This document shows positions 57,695 through 64,000 of a stretch of 64,000 nucleotides of DNA, piece after piece; within the stretch, counting starts at the first letter, position 1, and each line of letters starts with the position of its first letter. Location: NCBI GenBank assembly GCA_961205875.1, contig OY540810.1:17422001-17486000 (forward strand), given 5' to 3'. Source of the DNA: Sialis fuliginosa. Its lineage: Eukaryota > Arthropoda > Insecta > Megaloptera > Sialidae. A program made the translations under genes and the position numbers. The notes under the pieces were generated by a model, which saw only the letters and a program-made list of their open reading frames with translations, was not told the DNA's origin and searched no databases.

Positions 57695-57895
57695 CAGAGT
57701 GGGCATCAGACGATTAATTTTTTTAGTCGATTGAAAAATTGACGAATAACGAATAAACCGCACATTATTCGCAACTAACGAAAAAAATATTGTTATTCGT
57801 AATCGCGAGTACTCACGAATAACGATTGATTAGTTTTTATTCGTAAGATCTTCGAATAACGAATAATCATTCGTTAGTTTCAGATTATTCTAACT
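57695..57895 (+). repeat. ATTCG-rich repeat, copy 1
   Basis: About 200 bp dense in ATTCG/CGAAT motifs (TTATTCGTAATCGCGAGTAC then TCACGAATAACG). The last 110 bp are nearly identical to 59475-59590. The start GAGTGGGCATCAGACGATTA versus GAGTTGGGCAAAATTCAATC suggests a common left end of a short element. No right-end partner was found. Confidence 0.6.
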
Positions 57896-58929
57896 AAAAA
57901 AAACATCTGCCAAGTAAATGCACAGTGCTTCCTCGTGCTAAATTCACTAAAACCGATAGTGTTCAGATAAATTGCCTGGCATTGGTTAACCATTTAATTT
58001 TTATACAAATTTTACTAAAAAATCTTAGTTCGAATTTTTTCTTAAAACGCACCTGAATATTTTTTCATATATTTTTAATTTTTTGACAATTTCAATCTAA
58101 ATCTAAATTTATGCAAATGTCAAAATGACATTTAAAACAACAAAGTGACATTTAAAACGCCAAAGTGACATTTAAAACGTCAAAATGACACTTAATATAT
58201 CCAATCAAATATCAATTTAGAAAAACAAAACACGAATTTTAAAAATTAATTTAGATAAATCTTTGTAAGGGAATATTTTACAACAAACGTAGTAGACCCA
58301 TATTATAGGAAATTTAATTCTCTACAAAAAATATTCTATAAAATTTTCTCGTAACATGTGTCGTTCTTGAGATATCTTGAAAAAATAAATATTTTGGGGT
58401 GTCATCCCTCCCCCTTACACACGATTTTGATGATTTTGAAATGGGACCGTCCTCAAACCAAACCCAACCATCCGACCAAGTTTCAATAATATCAGTTCAG
58501 TGATTCATGAGTTATGCGTGTGACAAGGATTCAGGGGACAGACGGACGGACGGACGGACGGACACACGGACACACGGACAGACAGACAGACACGGAACGA
58601 AAAGTGTTTGTCTTGACGTGAAACGGATAAATAAATTTAAAATTTTGAAATTGGAGAACTTTTTTTTTGTCTCAATCTGAAACGATCACATAGCTTCTTG
58701 TATCTTCGATACTGCGAGGAAGCAATTATGATTGAACTATACTACCTGTACTTTGGCTTAATAATATAATTATGATGCATGATGGGGGTTATTGTCACTT
58801 CTTGAATTTTTTTAGTCGTTATTTTTTGCAAAACCCGGAGAAATTACAATTCAACCATAACAACTCAAGGAATATCATAATTTTTTGGTAAATATCATAA
58901 TTTTTAAGGAATTGTATCATAATTTCTCG
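57896..58929. other. Non-coding stretch with (GACG)n-type tract
   Basis: Contains a direct triplication of 'AAAATGACATTTAAAACGCC'-like units at about 58120-58190 and a GACGGACGGACGGACGGAC/ACAGACAGACAG tract at about 58540-58595. About 58690-58925 is the inverse of 61010-61080 and 61440-61560 (GATGCATGATGGGGGTTATT), forming the outer part of the 58.7-61.6 kb inverted repeat. No gene apart from the ORF starting at 58930. Confidence 0.45.
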
Positions 58930-59250
58930 TCAGAAAGTTGGCAACGCTGCACGGTATTGCGAAATGACAGTAGCTCGTAAGCCCGGAACCACGCTGGGTG
59001 CATTCTTCGTTGCTACCAGGGTTATTTCCAACTTCACTCTTGCAGGTATAGCATCCCTCATATATGTATCTTCACGATGAATTTTCACTCTCATTACTGC
59101 TTTATATTCTTCATTATATAGTTCTTTAAATATTGTATGCGTTGTCCCTTTCCTTTGCATCCAATTCCTGACCCAAATCGTTCTGTTTTTCTTCTTTTCG
59201 AAGTATTTCAGCGCAAAGTATTTTTGTAACCGCATAGTACTACCCCACAC
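58930..59250 (-). pseudogene. Truncated PIF/Harbinger-like transposase ORF, copy 1
   Basis: A 106-codon frame. IWVRNWMQRKGTTHTIFKEL followed by DTYMRDAIPARVKLEITLVA resembles the N-terminal part of PIF/Harbinger nucleases (W-V-x-P-W...N/G...F-K-E-L, then R-D-A-I-P-x-x-x-K-L-x-I-T-L-x). The middle that normally separates these motifs looks shortened, and the DDE catalytic domain is absent. It ends where the element's text moves into a TTGGCAACGCTGCACGG motif. The copy at 61141-61446, in opposite orientation, differs at only two of 101 shared residues. Whether the short protein is made is unknown; it lacks the residues for catalysis. Recognition is from remembered family pattern, so moderate. 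Confidence 0.6.
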
Positions 59251-59404
59251 GCAATAGAACTCAGCCAGTCACAAATTTTTCTTCCTTGGAGACTACCTAC
59301 AAAAGCCCTGACAACAACATAATCAAAATCTATAATAAAATACCAAACACCATCCAGAACCTACCATACAATCAAAATAAAAATAAAATAAAATACATAC
59401 TAAT

Positions 59405-59600
59405 AACCAGAGTTGGGCAAAATTCAATCGTAAGTGCGAATAAAAATTTACGAATAAATCGCAGTTCTTATTCGCAACTAACGAATAAAAATATAGTTAT
59501 TCGTAATCGCGAGTACTCACGAATAACGATTGATTAGTTTTTATTCGTAAGATCTTCGAATAACGAATAATCATTCGTTAGTTTCAGATCAATCAAACTA
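59405..59600 (+). repeat. ATTCG-rich repeat, copy 2
   Basis: Second copy of the repeat at 57695-57895, nearly identical from CGCGAGTACTCACGAATAAC to GTTAGTTTCAGAT. It sits just upstream (on the + strand) of another copy of the GATGCATGATGGGGGTTATT segment (59650-59680). Confidence 0.6.
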
Positions 59601-59699
59601 AAAAATTACGATTGAACTATTACTATTTGTACTTTGGCGTAATAATATACATAATGATGATGCATGATGGGGGTTATTGTCAGTTCTTGAATTAATTTT

Positions 59700-60990
59700 T
59701 TTTAAGTCCAGACACGCATTTATTGATATTTTAGGCCCAAATACACATATACTAACAATAAATAGAAACCTTGCTTATAATTTAATAAATTTAAAAAATA
59801 AATGTACAAAGGTGTATTGAGTGATATTTGAGGCCCGTGTATTAAATTAATTAATAAACTCACAACTCGCCCCCTGTCACAGATGAAGGGTTGCAACTGG
59901 TTTCATTCGATCCGGTGGGAAAAATACTTCGGGATTCTAGGGAATTGGGGGGCAAAACAACCCTCTATCTAGCACAGGAGTCGAGATATTTACGATTTTC
60001 TGTAATGAATATCATAAGTAGCGAAACAGAAAATTTCAATATTTACAATAAATACAGCATAGAAACATAAGATTATGTTACATATATTATATATTATATT
60101 ATATATTATATGTATATTAATAAGAATAATAATTAAAGTATAGTAACTAAGTATTATCATTATAGTATTAGCCGTATAAAATTTAATAATAATATCTTAT
60201 GTATTTATTGTAAATATTGAAATTTTCTCTGTTTCGCTACTTATGGTATTCATTACAGAAAATCGTAAATATCTCGACTCCTGTGCTAGATAGAGGGTTG
60301 TTTTGCCCCCAAATCCCCTAGAATCCCGAAGTATTTTTCCCGCCGGATCGAATGAAACCAGTTGCAACCCTTCATCTGTGACAGGGGGCGAGTTGTGAGT
60401 TTATTAATTAATTAAATACACGGGCCTCAAATATCACTCAATACGCTTCTGTACAATTTTTTTTAAATTAATTAAATTATAAGCAAGGTTTCTATTTAGT
60501 ATATGTGTATTTGTTATTTTAACAATACGGGCCTAAAATATCACTAAATACGTGTCTGTACTTTTTTTTCATTTTATTAAATTTAATAATAATATCTTAT
60601 GTTTCTATGCTGTATTTATTGTAAATATTGAAATTTTCTGTTTCGCTACTTATGGTATTCATTACAGAAAATCGTAAATATCTCGACTCCTGTGCTAGAT
60701 AGAGGGTTGTTTTGCCCCCCCAATCCCCTAGAATCCCGAAGTATTTTTCCCGCCGGATCGAATGAAACCAGTTGCAACCCTTCATCTGTGACAGGGGGCG
60801 AGTTGTGAGTTTATTAATTAATTTAATACACGGGCCTCAAATATCACTCAATACGCTTCTGTACAATTTTTTTTAAATTTATTAAATTATAAACAAGGTT
60901 TCTATTTAGTATATGTGTATTAATTGTTATTTTAACAATACGGGTCTAAAATATCACTAAATACGTGTCTGGACTTAAAAAAAAAATTTA
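59700..60990. repeat. Inverted repeat with a duplicated right arm
   Basis: The left arm, about 59700-60070 (GGCCCAAATACAC, GGCCCGTGTATTAAATTAAT, CTCGCCCCCTGTCACAGATG, TCGAGATATTTACGATTTTC), recurs inverted at about 60180-60545 and again at about 60585-60985. The right arm is therefore two near-identical tandem copies of about 405 bp. The central part of each arm is the dispersed repeat also seen at 23100-23240 in the foldback (GATCCGG(T/C)GGGAAAAATACT). A 62-codon minus frame at 60597-60785 is not credible. Confidence 0.75.
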
Positions 60991-61140
60991 TTCAAGAAGT
61001 GACAATAACCCCCATCATGCATCATAATTATATTATTAAGCCAAAGTACAAGTAGTAATAGTTCAATCATAATTTTTTAGTTAGAATAAGATTTTGATTA
61101 TGTTGTTGTGAGGGCTGTGTGTGGGGTAGTACTATAATAA

Positions 61141-61446
61141 ATGCGGTTACAAAAATACTTTGCGCTGAAATACTTCGAAAAGAAGAAAAACATAACGATT
61201 TGGGTCAGGAATTGGATGCAAAGGAAAGGGGCAACGCATACAATATTTAAAGAACTATATAATGAAGAATATAAAGCAGTAATGAGAGTGAAAATTCATC
61301 GTGAAGATACATATATGAGGGATGCTATACCTGCAAGAGTGAAGTTGGAAATAACCCTGGTAGCAACGAAGAATGCACCCAGCGTGGTTCCAGGCTTACG
61401 AGCTACTGTCATTTCGCAATACCGTGCAGCGTTGCCAACTTTCTGA
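61141..61446 (+). pseudogene. Truncated PIF/Harbinger-like transposase ORF, copy 2
   Basis: A 101-codon frame starting MRLQKYFALKYFEKKKNITI. It is the near-identical inverted partner of 58930-59250; residues differ at N-I-T versus N-R-T and at K-G-A-T versus K-G-T-T. It carries the same WVRNWMQRKG and YMRDAIPARVKLEITL motifs and lacks a DDE domain. It is preceded by GGTAGTACTATAATAAATG, where the first copy extends its N-terminus by five residues. The pair forms the outer arms of the inverted repeat that brackets 59.3-61.1 kb. Function beyond transposon relic is not supported. Confidence 0.6.
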
Positions 61447-62411
61447 CGAGAAATTATGATACAATCCGTTAAAAATTATGATATTTACCAAAAAATTATG
61501 ATATTCCTTGAGTTGTTATGGTTGAATTGTAATTTCTCCGGGTTTTGCAAAAAATAACGACTAAAAAAAAAAAAATGGTCGTCAAAAATAAATAGAGCAG
61601 AGGACATAACATTGCAAATGGTAACAAATTTTATGAAAAAAATAATATCAGGGTTTGCCGAAACTAAAATCTGGTCACCTTAAAAAAAACGATTATAAAC
61701 ATGATTTAATACACATTATCTTATAACATTACAGGAATTTATCAATAAACTTAAACAATAACTTATAAAAGCATTAAAAATAAAATTTTCTTATTTTATA
61801 GGAACTTTATTAAAGCTTACAGATTGCACATAATTAATCATGGTTACAATTACTGCACACATAAGAATATAGAAATTAACATTATTATGAACTATACATT
61901 CAGTCTTAAAATGTTATAGGAATAATTACAACTAATTAAGTTAACACTAAACAATAACTTTTAAATTACTTGTATTATACAAATAAAATAATTATACAAA
62001 TAAATCTTAATTCTTGCAATTAAAGCAACAAATAGAAAATTCAAATAATTGCCACCACCTTGCCTCTAGACAGGTTTTAGAAACAAGCCTACCAACTGTT
62101 AAATTGTACTTTCTGTTTTATTCAGAAACCGTCAATATTGTAAAAATTACATTGATTTATTTTTATTCATATGTTGATGAAATTATTATATATTATGCGT
62201 ATCATAATAATATATTATACCAAGCTGAAAAATATGATATACCCATCATAATTATGATACGGTTGGCAACGCTGATACCATGCAATTAGACGTCCGAGTC
62301 GCATGTGAGCTGCTGCTTATGGCGTGGTGGGGGAAGGCGAGAGGCGATTAAAAACAAAAATGTTGTAGTAACACGGATGCGAGGTACTGACCGACTCGCA
62401 CATAACAGTAA
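61447..62411. other. Non-coding stretch
   Basis: 61440-61570 is the inverse of about 58800-58930. After that A/T-rich DNA without a gene; the frame at 62014-62289 has no recognisable features. At about 62255-62280 'ATTATGATACGGTTGGCAAC' then 'GCTG' echoes the TTGGCAACGCTG end next to the Harbinger-like ORFs. About 62282-62411 is GC-richer and shares GCGAG/GACTCGCAC motifs with 63795-63850, consistent with subterminal repeats of the large TIR block. Confidence 0.4.
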
Positions 62412-63777
62412 GAGCCTTTTCACACATACCCGGTCGCCGTTTACCCGGTCATAGATGTGGAAACTATATGAGCGTTTTCACACGCACCGGAACCGTTTAC
62501 TCGGCAGCCGGGTCTGAGCTTTTTCACACATACCCGGTCGCCGAGTAACCGGCGCCGTTTACCCGGTCTCGGTTCTTGAACATGTACTTTCACACGTACC
62601 CGGCTCGCCGGCTTCTATGTTATGACAGAATTTAGCAGTTTCGACGCAAGGCTTTTGTTTTTGGAATTTCTAACATTTCGTCGCTTTGATTAGTCAAAAA
62701 TGACGTCAGCTCTTTCATTTTCGAAAAACACGTAGTATTTGACACATGACAGCCGTCACATTTCGTGACGTTTGTAAAAATATTACATTTTGATTAAAAA
62801 TTGTTCCAAAATTAAAAATCTTACATGGGAGCTGTCTCCTTCGTAACTTTAGTAAAAATATAATATTTTTATTAAAATTGTTCATAATTTTGTTGAAGTA
62901 AAAAGTTTATTAAATAAATCTAGCTTTAATATTCTGAAATAAAATATGGGAGGTTCCATTTGAAATTTCAAAGTTGAGAGTCGTGTGGGCGATGCGAGTA
63001 TGGGTGGGGGTTGCATGATGTTTTATTATTCTTCCAAATGCAAATTGAATGGTAGTTACAATTTGACATATTGCTCTAATTCTTATAGTTTTCAAAATAA
63101 AGTCGATATCCACTCTTAATGTGTAACCCTGTATATAATACTACAAATAATATTGAAAATGGTAAAATTGATAAATGATACTCACTGCCAAATTTAAAAA
63201 TTAATTATCAGCATTAAAAACAATTAGTTACATTTACATTTTATTTTAATTTCGATATTCCAGAAAATACGTGAAAATGCCGTTATAGCAATTTATTTAT
63301 TTATTATTTATTAATATATTAACTATACCTATATAAATTAGATACTTCTTATAACTGAAAATACATACGCACCGAACGCAAAGAAAAATAAAATTATATA
63401 ATTAAATTATAATTGAACTATACTTTTTATCGGAAATATAATACGGGCCTTGATTCATCTAATGATATTAGTTGGTCAACGTCGATCGCATCAGACGTTA
63501 TTATAATTGAGAATAATAATAAAAACAATGGCAAATTAAGATTGGCAATAAATTATAACAAGTAGCTGCCGGCTAGACGGTTCCGGCACGTGTGAAAACA
63601 CTCATTGAATCTTCCCTTCCACTACTGAACCGGTCGCCGGGTAGACGGTTCCGGCGACTATCCGGCTGCCGGGTAAACGGTTCCGGTGCGTGTGAAAACG
63701 CTCATATAGTTTCCACACCAACGACCGGGTTAACGGCGCCGGTTAGCCGGCGACCGGGTATGTGTGAAAAGGCACTC
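62412..63777. mobile_element. CCGG-rich TIR element carrying a Helitron body (1.4 kb)
   Basis: The left end GAGCCTTTTCACACATACCC then GGTCGCCG is answered by CGGCGACC then GGGTATGTGTGAAAAGGCAC plus TC at the right (two-base insertion in the right copy). Both ends hold further inverted CCGGTCGCC and TTTTCACACG(C/T)ACCGG units. Between them, about 62630-63250 is diverged Helitron family A/B interior: GTTTTTGGAATTTCTAACAT then TTCGTCGCTTTGATTAGTCA matches 38205-38250, and the last part matches the pre-hairpin text near 38785-38850. It lacks the TC and CTAG ends. A 63-codon frame at 63592-63783 lies in the right end and is not a gene. Confidence 0.7.
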
Positions 63778-63869
63778 GTATGATACGGTCACACGGTGCG
63801 AGTAGCTGCACTGCAGTAACTGATTAGGCCAGCTCGGATGGTAGTTCGCACTGTGTAACCACGCCTTTA

Positions 63870-64000
63870 AGTTGGTTTTTGTATTAAATGAGTAATATCA
63901 TGTATTTATATAATATTTTATAAATCGTACAGAGTTGAAGTTCTAATAAAATACAAGTTAATTATCCTTGGTTAGGGCAATCCATTTGGGCGAAATCGAG
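63870..64000. other. Window end, nothing recognised
   Basis: A/T-rich flank outside the large TIR block. No feature is supported. Confidence 0.3.

Larger units (their letters stand above)
53540..63866. mobile_element. Giant TIR-bounded block, TTA-flanked (10.3 kb), PIF/Harbinger-like
   Basis: The left end AGGCGTGGTTACACAG is exactly inverted at the right end (CTGTGTAACCACGCCT). TTA lies directly outside both (53537-53539 and 63867-63869), a typical PIF/Harbinger target. Weaker inverted similarity continues inward (CAGCTACTGCAATG versus complement CAGTTACTGCAGTG). The block encloses an R4/Dong element, two Harbinger-like ORF remnants and several inverted repeats. It could also be two separate elements of one family whose outer ends happen to face each other. 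Confidence 0.5.

Noticed and set aside
58540..58600. (GACG)n/(ACAG)n tract as a telomeric or regulatory repeat
   Set aside because: It is a short simple-sequence run of a kind common in insect transposon ends (compare 19451-19470); it does not resemble the insect telomere repeat TTAGG.

Overview
The window is AT-rich eukaryotic DNA with no bacterial features: no operons, no ribosome-binding sites, and no rRNA, tRNA or CRISPR array that I can see. The mix of a BEL/Pao LTR retrotransposon, an R4/Dong-type LINE in an (ATA)n tract, Helitron-like elements ending in CTAG, hAT-type short elements and PIF/Harbinger remnants suggests an arthropod, most likely an insect. A hemipteran is only a guess. 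I cannot support any complete host gene; one 75-bp stretch (53212-53286) looks like a possible internal exon. Almost everything recognisable is transposable-element DNA, much of it nested, so the window is best read as an intergenic or heterochromatic TE nest.

Layout. 1-17 kb: short non-autonomous elements with terminal inverted repeats (TIRs), many with exact 8-bp target-site duplications (TSDs) of hAT type, several nested inside others, plus one intact inverted-orientation Helitron-like element (12111-13003). 17.5-20.2 kb: a TIR element carrying another TIR element with about 290-bp internal tandem repeats. 20.5-34.3 kb: a 13.8-kb foldback element with TIRs, a duplicated flank, palindromic satellite arms and about 1.2-kb higher-order repeats. 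It was later hit by a BEL/Pao element (25834-32402) whose two 346-bp LTRs look identical, with a CCACC TSD and a 1745-codon gag-pol frame. 34.6-35.9 kb: a hairpin element. 36.2-44.6 kb: a head-to-tail run of Helitron-like copies, most joined CTAG|TC with no spacer. 45.1-46.1 kb: a reversed second copy of the tandem-repeat TIR element. 48.4-51.5 kb: a 3.1-kb hairpin element whose left arm took two TTAA-targeted insertions, while the right arm keeps both empty sites. 53.5-63.9 kb: a 10.3-kb TIR-bounded block flanked by TTA. It contains an R4/Dong LINE (intact 1113-codon ORF) in an (ATA)n tract, two inverted copies of a truncated PIF/Harbinger-like ORF, and a CCGG-rich TIR element carrying a decayed Helitron body.

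How the parts work together. The two intact ORFs (BEL/Pao gag-pol and the R4-like protein) could encode autonomous machinery. The short TIR elements and Helitron-like copies have no coding capacity here and would depend on enzymes supplied elsewhere. Insertion order can be read in several places: the foldback is older than the BEL element, the hAT host at 8.7-10.4 kb is older than the hAT inside it, and the 3.1-kb hairpin is older than its two TTAA insertions.
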